Below, piece by piece: positions 1 to 7,327 of a stretch of 64,000 bases of DNA. Position 1 is the stretch's first letter. Every line of letters begins with the position of its first letter. The notes beneath the pieces are model-generated. The model saw only the letters and a list, made by a program, of their open reading frames with translations, was not told the DNA's origin and did not search any database. The position numbers and the translations under genes are program-made. The stretch comes from Prevotella sp. (GTDB lineage: Bacteria; Bacteroidota; Bacteroidia; Bacteroidales; Bacteroidaceae), in assembly GCA_017443345.1 (NCBI GenBank), contig JAFSNR010000097.1, positions 35,058-99,057 of the forward strand. The letters are read 5' to 3'.

Positions 1-20
1 CAGTTATCCGTTGAAAATAC

Positions 21-653
21 TCAAAACTTATAGCCAAGAGTAACCGTAAATACCTTGTTACGGATACCATTGTCTGTATTTGAAATCAGCTTCGTCAAAC
101 CAAAGTTATAGCGCACATCTGCAGTAATACCAATAAATTCATAAGAAAGACCCACAGGTATTGACAAATCAAATGTATTCAGTTTATTACCTTCACCTGC
201 AAACAACATGTCAATCATCTTATCTACGTCTAACTTATTGCCACCTTGTTCAATGTTGGCTTTTACACGAAATGCGGGCTGAACACCTGCCTTCAAGGCA
301 AGTCCTGGCAGTACATAAAAGTTAGCCATGATAGGAATATTACCATAATAGATGTTGAGCTTAGTCATTTCATTCGATGAAGACCTGTTAGTAGATTTAT
401 CCATATCATAAATAATATCATATTTACAACCTTGATTAGTAAACATAATACCTAATGACACACTGAACTGATCAGCAAAGAACCGCTCGAAGTCCACACC
501 ATAAGTCAAATTCAGTTTTGACTTGTCACCATCCGTAATGTTCGAGACCGTAAAACCTACTCTGGGTTGAATCGTAAAGTCACCTTCTTCATGCTGTGCC
601 TGTGCAGAAAGAGTTAATGCCATCAAGGCTACTAATGCAAATAGTTTTTTCAT
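21..653 (-). CDS. Outer-membrane beta-barrel protein (PorT/OMP_b-brl-like)
   Basis: 210 aa with a clear signal peptide (MKKLFALVALMALTLSAQAQ) followed by alternating amphipathic strands ending in an aromatic residue (TLGYKF), the usual end of an outer-membrane barrel. The size and pattern match the small PorT-like barrels common in Bacteroidetes. A specific function cannot be read from the sequence; such proteins are often only structural or porin-like. It lies 12 bp downstream of the TrmH-family gene on the same strand, so the two are probably co-transcribed. Start fixed by the signal peptide. Confidence 0.75.
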   Translation of the reverse strand: MKKLFALVALMALTLSAQAQHEEGDFTIQPRVGFTVSNITDGDKSKLNLTYGVDFERFFADQFSVSLGIMFTNQGCKYDIIYDMDKSTNRSSSNEMTKLNIYYGNIPIMANFYVLPGLALKAGVQPAFRVKANIEQGGNKLDVDKMIDMLFAGEGNKLNTFDLSIPVGLSYEFIGITADVRYNFGLTKLISNTDNGIRNKVFTVTLGYKF

Positions 654-665
654 ACCTTATTATAT

Positions 666-1199
666 TTATATATTAAACTTCGTTTGAGCAAAATGCCAGA
701 TGACGATACCTGCAGTCACTGATACATTCATGGAATGCTTGGTACCAAACTGGGGAATCTCCAAACAACCATCAGAAGCATCAATTACTTCCTGATGAAC
801 ACCTTTGACTTCATTACCCAGGATGACTGCATATTTCTTCTGATGAACAGGTGTGAACTCATGTAACTTCGTAGAACCATGAGCCTGTTCGATAGAATAA
901 ACCTCATAGCCATCAGCCTTCAAGGCCTCAAGTGTTTCTAAAGCCGATTTAAAATAGCGCCAACTGACACTATCCTCTGCTCCCAAGGCAGTTTTATGAA
1001 TCTCAGCGCTTGGAGGTGTGGAAGTGATACCACAGAGATAAACAGCCTCGATACGGAAAGCATCGCCAGTACGAAACACACTACCCACATTATGCATGGA
1101 GCGCACATCATCGAGTACTACCACCAAAGACAGTTTCTCAGCCTCACGGAATTCTTCTATCGTGAGTCTTTGCATTTCTATTGTACGAAGCTTTTTCAC
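666..1199 (-). CDS. TrmH/SpoU-family RNA 2'-O-methyltransferase
   Basis: 177 aa, predicted SAM-dependent 2'-O-methylation of tRNA or rRNA. All three SPOUT motifs are visible: motif 1 NVGSVFRT near residue 38, motif 2 ILGNEVKGV near 126, and motif 3 around IPQFGTKHSMNVSVTAG near 150, which together form the knotted SAM site. There is no N-terminal RNA-binding domain, so it is a minimal SPOUT enzyme; the exact target nucleotide cannot be inferred. It has its own promoter just upstream and appears to lead a two-gene operon with the beta-barrel gene. Confidence 0.88.
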   Translation of the reverse strand: MKKLRTIEMQRLTIEEFREAEKLSLVVVLDDVRSMHNVGSVFRTGDAFRIEAVYLCGITSTPPSAEIHKTALGAEDSVSWRYFKSALETLEALKADGYEVYSIEQAHGSTKLHEFTPVHQKKYAVILGNEVKGVHQEVIDASDGCLEIPQFGTKHSMNVSVTAGIVIWHFAQTKFNI

Positions 1200-1222
1200 A
1201 CCTTATATATTATTAAATTGCT

Positions 1223-1231
1223 GCAAAGATA
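1223..1231 (-). promoter_or_regulatory. Bacteroidetes -7 element upstream of the TrmH gene
   Basis: Reads TATCTTTGC on the minus strand, a perfect match to TAnnTTTGC, about 24 bp before the start codon. Confidence 0.75.
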
Positions 1232-1269
1232 CAACTTCGCTGACAAATGACAAAACATTTAATGTCTTT

Positions 1270-1464
1270 TTTAAAAGAAAAGAGCACCACCCGCCAGAAT
1301 CGGGTAGTGCTGAAAACCTTCCTGTGTCGCTCATGGAACCATACAAATTCTATGCTTACAGATTCATTATTACTCTCTCAAATTTGTCAGATATGGAGCT
1401 ATATAATATAAAAAACAACATTCTCACTTGACGTTTCTATCTATATAACCGGAAATCGTAAAAA
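1270..1464 (-). ncRNA. Candidate structured small RNA (possibly 6S-like)
   Basis: No coding frame on this strand explains the stretch, yet it has transcript signals. A near-consensus -7 element (AATCTTTGC, 1469-1477) sits at its 5' end. At its 3' end is an intrinsic terminator: a 10-bp stem (1284-1293 with 1301-1310, one mismatch or wobble) followed by a U-rich tail (1283 down to 1270). The interior folds: CAAATT pairs with AATTTG, flanked by CCATA with TATGG and GCTC with GAGC, as a long apical arm. The length (about 180 nt) and single long hairpin resemble 6S RNA or the Bacteroidales-1 family, but this was not tested against a covariance model. Confidence 0.42.
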
Positions 1465-1468
1465 CCTT

Positions 1469-1477
1469 GCAAAGATT
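1469..1477 (-). promoter_or_regulatory. Possible -7 element for the small RNA
   Basis: AATCTTTGC on the minus strand, one mismatch to TAnnTTTGC. No annotated gene lies directly downstream other than the candidate small RNA. Confidence 0.4.
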
Positions 1478-1530
1478 TCCATGAATTTATAATTCATTAA
1501 CTTTTCTCTATATTTCTTCAGAAAAAAGAG

Positions 1531-1828
1531 TGTTGATAAACCTGTTGATAACTATGTGGATAAATAGTTGATTTCTGCACAAAACGAGATTGAAAGGCGA
1601 GAATATGTGGATATTAACATAGTTATTATAGGGAATTAGTTCATTTTTCAACAGATTTTTGCTGAAAAAAGATATAAACTTATTAAATTTGCACCAAAAA
1701 TGGAAATTGTGGATAAAGTGCGTGAAGTATTCATTATCAGAGAATAAGAATTCACAGAAGGTGTGAATAAGACAACTTTATACGTGGATATCTTACTACG
1801 CAAGAAAAAGGCCTGAAAGTTATCAAGA
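1531..1828. other. oriC: Candidate chromosomal replication origin (DnaA-box cluster)
   Basis: About 300 bp of AT-rich, gene-free DNA with many DnaA boxes in one orientation. Two are perfect TGTGGATAA (1555-1563, 1708-1716). Single-mismatch boxes are TGTTGATAA (1531-1539, 1543-1551), TGTGGATAT (1606-1614) and TGTGAATAA (1762-1770). Weaker boxes lie at 1783-1791 and 1820-1828. The first three are spaced exactly 12 bp (1531, 1543, 1555). The flanking genes are divergent (minus on the left, nadA plus on the right), as expected at an origin. No dnaA gene is present, which is common for Bacteroidetes origins. Confidence 0.65.
1684..1692 (+). promoter_or_regulatory. Candidate nadA promoter inside the DnaA-box region
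   Basis: TAAATTTGC matches TAnnTTTGC exactly, about 205 bp upstream of nadA, which would give a long leader crossing several DnaA boxes. Confidence 0.45.
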
Positions 1829-1897
1829 TTTCAACGGCACATCATCCTATTCATTTTATTTTTAAAGAAAGAAAAAAGAAAGAATAAAAATAATGAG

Positions 1898-2842
1898 ATG
1901 TTGAAAACTGAAGATCTAAAAGCGGAAATCCGCAGAATGTGTGAAGAGAAGGATGCCATCATCCTCGCACACTATTATACGATTGGCGATATTCAGGATA
2001 TTGCTGACTTCGTAGGTGATTCATTGGCTTTAGCCCGTAAGGCTGCAGAGACAGATGCCAAGATTATGGTCATGTGTGGTGTTCATTTTATGGCTGAGAC
2101 TTGTAAGCTGCTCTCACCAGACAAGATGGTGCTTTGTCCTGATTTGGAAGCAGGCTGTTCTTTGGCTGATTCATGTAAGGCTGAGGATTTGAAGAAATTC
2201 AAAGATGAGCATCCTGGCTACCAAGTTATCTCTTATGTAAATACGACAGCTGCCGTAAAGGCTTTGACTGATGTAGTTGTTACTTCAGGTAATGCCAAGA
2301 AGGTGGTAGATCAGTTGCCTAAGGATGCCAAACTTATTTTTGGTCCTGACTATAACTTAGGCAGCTATATTAATGAGGTGACAGGTCGTGATATGCTGCT
2401 CTGGAATGGTGGTTGTCATGTACATGAGCGTTTCTCTGTCGAAAAGATTATCGAACTGAAGAAACAATATCCTGATGCAGTGGTGATGGCTCATTTGGAG
2501 TGTAAGGCTCCTGTCTTGGCTGCTGCTGAGGTAAAAGGATCTACTGCTACGATGCTGAATTATGCACAGCAGAGTGATAAGAAACAGTTTATCGTCGCCA
2601 CAGAGGCTGGAATCCTTCATGAGATGCAGCGAACTTGTCCTGATAAGGAATTTATCCCTGTGCCCCCTGAAATCAGCGAGAGCGGGCTGGAATGCAGCTG
2701 TAACGAGTGCCAGTATATGAAGATGAATACGCTGGAGAAAGTTTATAATTGCTTGAAGAATGAAAATCCTCAGATTGAAATCGATCCCGAGATAGCAAAA
2801 GAGGCTGTGAAACCTATTGAAAGAATGTTGGAATTGAGTTAA
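1898..2842 (+). CDS. nadA: Quinolinate synthase NadA
   Basis: 314 aa cytoplasmic [4Fe-4S] enzyme that condenses iminoaspartate with dihydroxyacetone phosphate to quinolinate in NAD synthesis. The three expected cluster ligands are present: Cys87 (in EAGCSLAD), Cys174 (in NGGCHVH) and Cys272 (in CNECQYMKMN). The substrate motif AHYYTIGDIQDIADFVGDSL lies near residues 24-43. Length matches the family (about 300-350 aa). nadB and nadC are not adjacent. It is followed after 14 bp by a lipoprotein gene that may be read through. nadD occurs separately at 40 kb in this window. Confidence 0.95.
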   Translation: MLKTEDLKAEIRRMCEEKDAIILAHYYTIGDIQDIADFVGDSLALARKAAETDAKIMVMCGVHFMAETCKLLSPDKMVLCPDLEAGCSLADSCKAEDLKKFKDEHPGYQVISYVNTTAAVKALTDVVVTSGNAKKVVDQLPKDAKLIFGPDYNLGSYINEVTGRDMLLWNGGCHVHERFSVEKIIELKKQYPDAVVMAHLECKAPVLAAAEVKGSTATMLNYAQQSDKKQFIVATEAGILHEMQRTCPDKEFIPVPPEISESGLECSCNECQYMKMNTLEKVYNCLKNENPQIEIDPEIAKEAVKPIERMLELS

Positions 2843-2856
2843 CTTATCGACAGATA

Positions 2857-3600
2857 ATGATGAAAAAATTATTTTTTCTATTAAGTATCATATTGTCAAT
2901 CACTTTATTGTCAAGTTGTATCAAGGATGATATAAGCGATGATTTACAGGGTGAATGGAGGCTTTTAGGTTGGGAAGTCGATGGTGTTTATCATGAGGTT
3001 GATTCTTTCAAGGTAGAGCATCATAAGTTTTCCGTTGATTTCTCTGGTAATTATGTGAAAGCCTATTCCTTGGGTAATGTCACTGATTTTGGCAAAGTAA
3101 GAAGTAAGGATAATACTTTGATTAAAGAAACAGTAATTCAGACTCAAGTATTGATTTTAGATGATGAATCTTTATTTTTTGATCAATATATAGGTAAAAT
3201 ATTCCGCTATGAGAATAGTGGCAATAAGCTAAAACTTTATTTCACGGACAATAATTATTTTCTTTTTACCAATCAGTTTACTGATAAAGTCAAGCCCAGT
3301 TGTAACTGTGAACAGGATATTATCATAACAGTCAACAATCAGCAAGGTACTATCCATAAGGATAAGTATCTTAGGAAATGGTATATTGCCTGTGAACAAT
3401 ATGGTAATACAGATAGCGTCATCAGGTACTATCCCCAATCATTTCCTGATATCGACTTTCTGCAGGAGAATCTGAAAGTCATCTTCTCGGGTGATGTCTA
3501 TTCTATGAAAGTCAATTGGGGTGACTATCAGTCTGAGCAAACAGATGGAACATACTATTATTGTTTTGATCTGATGAAAATCGAGATACAGGACAAATAG
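2857..3600 (+). CDS. Lipoprotein of unknown function (lipocalin-like start)
   Basis: 247 aa with a hydrophobic leader and lipobox LLSSC (Cys near residue 21), so probably lipid-anchored. The mature start has the pattern DLQGEWRLLGWEVDG, typical of lipocalin-like Bacteroidetes lipoproteins, and a second similar half begins near LRKWYI, suggesting two small beta domains. A CNC motif lies between them. The gene is more AT-rich than its neighbours, which may indicate recent acquisition. It could start at either of two adjacent ATGs (2857 or 2860). Function unknown. Confidence 0.7.
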   Translation: MMKKLFFLLSIILSITLLSSCIKDDISDDLQGEWRLLGWEVDGVYHEVDSFKVEHHKFSVDFSGNYVKAYSLGNVTDFGKVRSKDNTLIKETVIQTQVLILDDESLFFDQYIGKIFRYENSGNKLKLYFTDNNYFLFTNQFTDKVKPSCNCEQDIIITVNNQQGTIHKDKYLRKWYIACEQYGNTDSVIRYYPQSFPDIDFLQENLKVIFSGDVYSMKVNWGDYQSEQTDGTYYYCFDLMKIEIQDK

Positions 3601-3623
3601 ATTTTTTGTTTAAAATAATAAAT

Positions 3624-3659
3624 AAGGTGGCAACGTTAATTGCCACCTTCATTTTTTTT
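3624..3659. terminator. Bidirectional intrinsic terminator
   Basis: Perfect 10-bp stem AAGGTGGCAA (3624-3633) with TTGCCACCTT (3640-3649), 6-nt loop, followed by a T-run on the plus strand and an AT-rich tail on the minus strand. It serves the lipoprotein gene (plus) and rubredoxin (minus). Confidence 0.85.
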
Positions 3660-3813
3660 ACTCAGGCTTGAAATCTTCCTTGCCTACGCCACAGATGGGG
3701 CATACCCAGTCGTTAGGGATATCCTCAAAAGCTGTTCCTGGCTCAATGCCACTGTCAGGATCACCAACTACGGGGTCATAGACATAACCGCAAACTTCAC
3801 AAATGTACTTCAT
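3658..3813 (-). CDS. Rubredoxin
   Basis: A complete 51-aa reading frame, [20 protein letters not shown] onward to KEDFKPE. Four cysteines in two CxxC pairs (Cys5/Cys8 and Cys38/Cys41) would hold a single Fe(Cys)4 centre. The aromatic core Tyr10, Tyr12 and Trp36 and the [13 protein letters not shown] knuckle are classic. It is a small cytoplasmic electron carrier, in anaerobes usually partner to rubrerythrin or other peroxide/oxygen-detoxifying enzymes; none is adjacent here. Its stop codon lies at the base of the bidirectional terminator. Downstream of it is no gene on its strand, so it is likely monocistronic or the last gene after the GT9 pair's opposite end. Confidence 0.95.
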   Translation of the reverse strand: MKYICEVCGYVYDPVVGDPDSGIEPGTAFEDIPNDWVCPICGVGKEDFKPE

Positions 3814-3825
3814 AATCAAAGCGTT

Positions 3826-4881
3826 TTAGTTATTAATAAGGGTTGTTATTCTCTCAACAATCCGTTCTGGTGGAATGTTTTGTAGACAAGCATAGTCGCC
3901 TCGCTGACAAGGCTTATTACCATAGATACTGCAAGGCCTGCATTCGAGGTCGAGCTGAATCACATTATTGGCATTCTGATTGAATCCCAGGAATCCAGCC
4001 ATCGGATGAGTGGCTCCCCAGACACTGACAACAGGAATTCCAGTCAGTGAGGCCAGATGCATATTGGCAGAGTCCATTGAGAGCATCACGTCAAGATGGC
4101 TCATCAAGATCAGTTCCTGATAAAGATTATTCTCACAGTGTTTGCTTACCATCAGACACTGACGATACTGAGCGCACCACATCTGCAGATATTTATCTTC
4201 CATCTCACCTTTACCAAAAAGGAAGATACGACCCTTTGGATATTTCTTAATCAGATGGAAAATGACCTGTTCCATCAGTCTTGGAGGATATACTTTCCCA
4301 TCATGTGCTGCGAAGGGTGCAATACCTATCCACTGCTCAAAACTCTTTTTCGGTCCTATCTCCTTTGGAAGCAGGTTCAAGTTACCACCTTCTTCAGGGA
4401 AGATGGAATGGAATTGACTGATATCAACAGGATAGCCTAAGCGTTCGAAAACTTCAGCATAGTTTTCAAATGAACTGGGCAATTGACTCTTTACCTTATT
4501 ATTATATGAAGTCAGTTTTTTGCGTAAGCGACGATGCTTGTTCACATGCTCCACACGATAGTGACCCAGGTTGAAGCGAAATCTCAGATATTCTGAGCGC
4601 AAGACATTGTGCAAGTCAGCCACCTTGGTAAACTGTTTAGCTACAAGTCTGCGATAAAGCGCATTCAATCCTTTCACCCCATGATATTCTTTCGAGACAT
4701 CTGCCTCCATGAAATTCACGTTAGGTGCCAGATCATAGAAGAGAGGGCGTGCAAATTTCTTGCTCAGTACAGTGATACGAATATCAGGATACTGAGTAGC
4801 CAATGCCCAAATCACTGGTACTGTCATAGCCACATCGCCCAGCGCAGAGAATCGGATGACAAGAATATGCTCTTTCTTCAT
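3826..4881 (-). CDS. Glycosyltransferase family 9 (heptosyltransferase-like)
   Basis: 351 aa. The N-terminus ILVIRFSALGDVAMTVPVIWAL is the GT9 signature, and the donor-binding motif MDSANMHLASLTGIPVVSVWGATHP lies near residues 270-295. Such GT-B enzymes add ADP-heptose or a similar sugar to the LPS inner core at the cytoplasmic face of the inner membrane. The start codon overlaps the DUF4254 stop by one base (TAATG), so translation is probably coupled. The C-terminus has a Cys-rich stretch (CRPCSIYGNKPCQRGDYAC) that is frequent in this subfamily. The exact acceptor is not known. Confidence 0.88.
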   Translation of the reverse strand: MKKEHILVIRFSALGDVAMTVPVIWALATQYPDIRITVLSKKFARPLFYDLAPNVNFMEADVSKEYHGVKGLNALYRRLVAKQFTKVADLHNVLRSEYLRFRFNLGHYRVEHVNKHRRLRKKLTSYNNKVKSQLPSSFENYAEVFERLGYPVDISQFHSIFPEEGGNLNLLPKEIGPKKSFEQWIGIAPFAAHDGKVYPPRLMEQVIFHLIKKYPKGRIFLFGKGEMEDKYLQMWCAQYRQCLMVSKHCENNLYQELILMSHLDVMLSMDSANMHLASLTGIPVVSVWGATHPMAGFLGFNQNANNVIQLDLECRPCSIYGNKPCQRGDYACLQNIPPERIVERITTLINN

Positions 4882-5483
4882 TATTTCTTATATAGTATCG
4901 GGTTTGTAGATGGATCGTTGTACATTTTCATCTGTCTGTAGACTTTCATATACTTACGTCCAGCCTCGATATCTTCCAATAACTGGTCAATAGCCAGCGA
5001 GAGATCTTTCTGCTGTTCCAGCAGCACGTCCAACTTTGCCTGACACTTGGCAATATGCTCAGGCTCAGCATCTGTGCGCTCCACTTGCTCCTGCATGTGA
5101 TAGATTTTCAGGGCAAGGATACTCAGACGGTCTACGGCCCAGGCAGGACTCTCTGTATTCAGACGGGCATCAGCCAAGGGTTTTATCTCGCTATAGTAAT
5201 GACGGAAATAAGAGTCAATCTCTTCCACCAAATCTGTACGATCCTGATTACTGCGATCAATACGACGCTTCAAGGTAAGTGCCTCTACAGGATCAATATG
5301 AGGATCGCGGATAATATCCTCAAAATGCCACTGAACGGTATCGATCCAGCATTTCAAATAAAGCATAGACTCGATACTGTCTTTTTCGTATGGATTTTTA
5401 ATCAGCGTATTAACATCATCTGTCAGATGATAGTCACTGATGGCACGATTGAAAATTTGGTTTGCTTTTTCTGTAAATGACAT
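4881..5483 (-). CDS. DUF4254 family protein
   Basis: 200 aa, soluble, mostly helical, no signal peptide. The order and wording of conserved blocks (FNRAISDYHLTDDV..., IESMLYLKCWIDTVQWHFED, IDRSNQDRTDLVEEID) match DUF4254, a Bacteroidetes family that regularly sits directly before a GT9 gene, as here. That neighbourhood points to a role in lipooligosaccharide core assembly or its regulation, but no biochemical activity is established. It leads a two-gene operon from a good promoter 19 bp upstream. Confidence 0.8.
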   Translation of the reverse strand: MSFTEKANQIFNRAISDYHLTDDVNTLIKNPYEKDSIESMLYLKCWIDTVQWHFEDIIRDPHIDPVEALTLKRRIDRSNQDRTDLVEEIDSYFRHYYSEIKPLADARLNTESPAWAVDRLSILALKIYHMQEQVERTDAEPEHIAKCQAKLDVLLEQQKDLSLAIDQLLEDIEAGRKYMKVYRQMKMYNDPSTNPILYKK

Positions 5484-5501
5484 CTTTAATTGTTTTATTC
5501 C

Positions 5502-5510
5502 GCAAAACTA
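5502..5510 (-). promoter_or_regulatory. -7 element for DUF4254-GT9
   Basis: TAGTTTTGC on the minus strand, exact match to TAnnTTTGC, close to the start at 5483. Confidence 0.65.
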
Positions 5511-5602
5511 CAGAAACTTTTTCAATTAGCCAACTAATTCGAAGATTTTCTTCAAATTTTGGCAATTTAAGATGTAACAGATGTAAAAAAAAGGCTATTT
5601 TA

Positions 5603-5627
5603 TGCACAAATACCCCCCTTTTGTGCA
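5603..5627. promoter_or_regulatory. Inverted repeat upstream of the acpP promoter
   Basis: TGCACAAA (5603-5610) and TTTGTGCA (5620-5627), perfect 8-bp arms around a 9-nt spacer with a run of six C. It lies about 28 bp upstream of the acpP -33 box, a plausible operator position. Confidence 0.4.
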
Positions 5628-5654
5628 AAAGAAAGTCAGTTTTTCTTAAAAAAA

Positions 5655-5687
5655 TTTGCGTAAGTGAAAGAAAATGTGTTACTTTGC
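5655..5687 (+). promoter_or_regulatory. acpP-fabF-rnc promoter
   Basis: TTTG at 5655-5658 (-33) and TTACTTTGC at 5679-5687 (-7, one mismatch) with 20 nt between, the spacing expected of Bacteroidetes promoters. The leader to acpP is about 70 nt. Confidence 0.65.
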
Positions 5688-5760
5688 ACCCGATTTCAGC
5701 AAAAGGCTGATAATTTTCAAGATAGCAAATTCATTATTAACATTTTAAAGTATTACAATT

Positions 5761-5997
5761 ATGTCAGAAATTGAAAGCAAAGTAAAGGCAATTATCGTAG
5801 ACAAACTCGGTGTAGATGAGGCTGAAGTAAAGGCAGAGGCTAGCTTCACAAATGATCTGGGCGCAGATTCACTGGATACCGTAGAGCTGATTATGGAGTT
5901 CGAGAAGGAATTTGGTATTTCTATTCCCGATGACAAGGCTGAGAAGATCGGTACAGTAGGTGACGCTATCGCTTACATCGAGGAGAACGCAAAATAA
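5761..5997 (+). CDS. acpP: Acyl carrier protein
   Basis: 78 aa, acidic, with the phosphopantetheine attachment site at Ser37 in [15 protein letters not shown]. It carries growing acyl chains in type II fatty acid synthesis in the cytoplasm. Length and helix pattern are standard. It is followed by fabF after 67 bp, the usual acpP-fabF pairing, and then rnc, an arrangement also seen in other bacteria. The acpP-fabF gap holds a strong stem-loop that may set the relative amounts of the two products. Confidence 0.97.
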   Translation: MSEIESKVKAIIVDKLGVDEAEVKAEASFTNDLGADSLDTVELIMEFEKEFGISIPDDKAEKIGTVGDAIAYIEENAK

Positions 5998-6010
5998 ATT
6001 TAGTTTATGA

Positions 6011-6049
6011 CATAATGGTTGCTTCGGATATTACGAGGCAACCATTATG
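6011..6049 (+). promoter_or_regulatory. Intercistronic 12-bp stem-loop between acpP and fabF
   Basis: CATAATGGTTGC (6011-6022) pairs perfectly with GCAACCATTATG (6038-6049) around a 15-nt loop. No T-run follows, so it is unlikely to be a full terminator. An mRNA-stability or processing element, or a partial attenuator, fits. Confidence 0.6.
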
Positions 6050-6064
6050 CTTTAATATTAGCTT

Positions 6065-7327
6065 ATGGAATTAAAAAGAGTAGTTGTAACAGGTCTTGGC
6101 GCAGTGACGCCAGTGGGCAACACTCCTGAGGAAACATGGAAAAACCTTATTGCAGGAGTTAGTGGTGCTGCACCTATTACACATTTCGATACAACTTTAT
6201 TCAAGACAAAGTTTGCCTGTGAGGTTAAGAACCTCGACGTAAACGAATATCTCGATCGTAAGGAGGCCCGTAAGATGGACCGCTATACCCAGCTGGCTAT
6301 GATTGCTGCTAAGCAGGCTGTTGAGGATAGCCAGATGGATTTGGAAACCGAAGACAAGGACCGCATCGGTGTTGTCTATGGCGTCGGTATTGGTGGAATT
6401 AAGACTTTCGAGGATGAGGTAGGTTACTATGGTGCTCATCGTGAGGATGGTCCTAAGTTCAACCCCTTCTTCATTCCTAAAATGATTGCTGATATCGCTG
6501 CTGGTCAGATTTCGATTATGTATGGTTTCCATGGCCCCAACTATATCACAGCTTCTGCTTGTGCTTCTTCATCGAATGCACTGGCTGATGCTTTCAACCT
6601 GATTCGTCTGGGTAAAGCTAACATCATCGTTGCTGGTGGTGCTGAGGCTGCTATCTGCGAGACAGGTGTTGGTGGTTTCAATGCCATGAAAGCATTGTCT
6701 ACCCGCAATGATGAGCCAGAGAAGGCCAGTCGTCCGTTTAGCGCCAGTCGTGATGGTTTCATCATGGGCGAGGGTGCAGGCTGTCTGATTCTTGAGGAGC
6801 TTGAGCACGCTAAGGCTCGTGGTGCCAAGATCTATGCTGAGATGGTAGGTGCAGGTATGAGTGCTGACGCTCACCACATCACTGCTTCTCACCCCGAGGG
6901 ACTCGGAGCTAAGCTCGTGATGCAGAACGCACTCGAGGATGCTGGCATGAACCCTGATGAGATCGACTATATCAATGTTCATGGTACTTCTACCCACGTA
7001 GGTGATATCTCTGAGGCTAAGGCCATCAAAGAGGTATTCGGCGATGCAGCTTACAAACTCAACATCTCTTCTACGAAGTCAATGACAGGTCACCTGCTTG
7101 GTGCTGCTGGTGCTGTTGAGTCAATGGCTACCGTTCTTGCTGTTAAGAACGATATCATTCCTCCCACCATCAATCACGAAGAGGGCGATGAGGATCCTGA
7201 GATTGACTATAATCTGAATTTCACATTCAACAAGGCTCAGAAGCGCGTGGTTCGTGCTGGTCTCAGCAACACCTTCGGCTTCGGTGGCCATAATGCATGT
7301 GTGGTATTCAAGAAGTATGAGGCTTAA
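6065..7327 (+). CDS. fabF: Beta-ketoacyl-ACP synthase II (FabF)
   Basis: 420 aa thiolase-fold condensing enzyme that elongates acyl-ACP with malonyl-ACP. The full Cys-His-His triad is present: Cys166 (TASACASSSNAL), His306 (NVHGTSTHVGD) and His343 (TKSMTGHLLGAAG). The C-terminal NTFGFGGHNAC loop is canonical. Length matches the family. Its last 11 nt overlap the start of rnc, implying translational coupling. A second, divergent ketosynthase lies at 50.5 kb beside an efflux operon, so this one is the housekeeping copy. Confidence 0.96.
   Translation: MELKRVVVTGLGAVTPVGNTPEETWKNLIAGVSGAAPITHFDTTLFKTKFACEVKNLDVNEYLDRKEARKMDRYTQLAMIAAKQAVEDSQMDLETEDKDRIGVVYGVGIGGIKTFEDEVGYYGAHREDGPKFNPFFIPKMIADIAAGQISIMYGFHGPNYITASACASSSNALADAFNLIRLGKANIIVAGGAEAAICETGVGGFNAMKALSTRNDEPEKASRPFSASRDGFIMGEGAGCLILEELEHAKARGAKIYAEMVGAGMSADAHHITASHPEGLGAKLVMQNALEDAGMNPDEIDYINVHGTSTHVGDISEAKAIKEVFGDAAYKLNISSTKSMTGHLLGAAGAVESMATVLAVKNDIIPPTINHEEGDEDPEIDYNLNFTFNKAQKRVVRAGLSNTFGFGGHNACVVFKKYEA

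Noticed and set aside
1096-1431. 111-aa plus-strand frame across the small-RNA region
   Set aside because: Starts inside the TrmH gene on the opposite strand, lacks a promoter and any recognisable domain.
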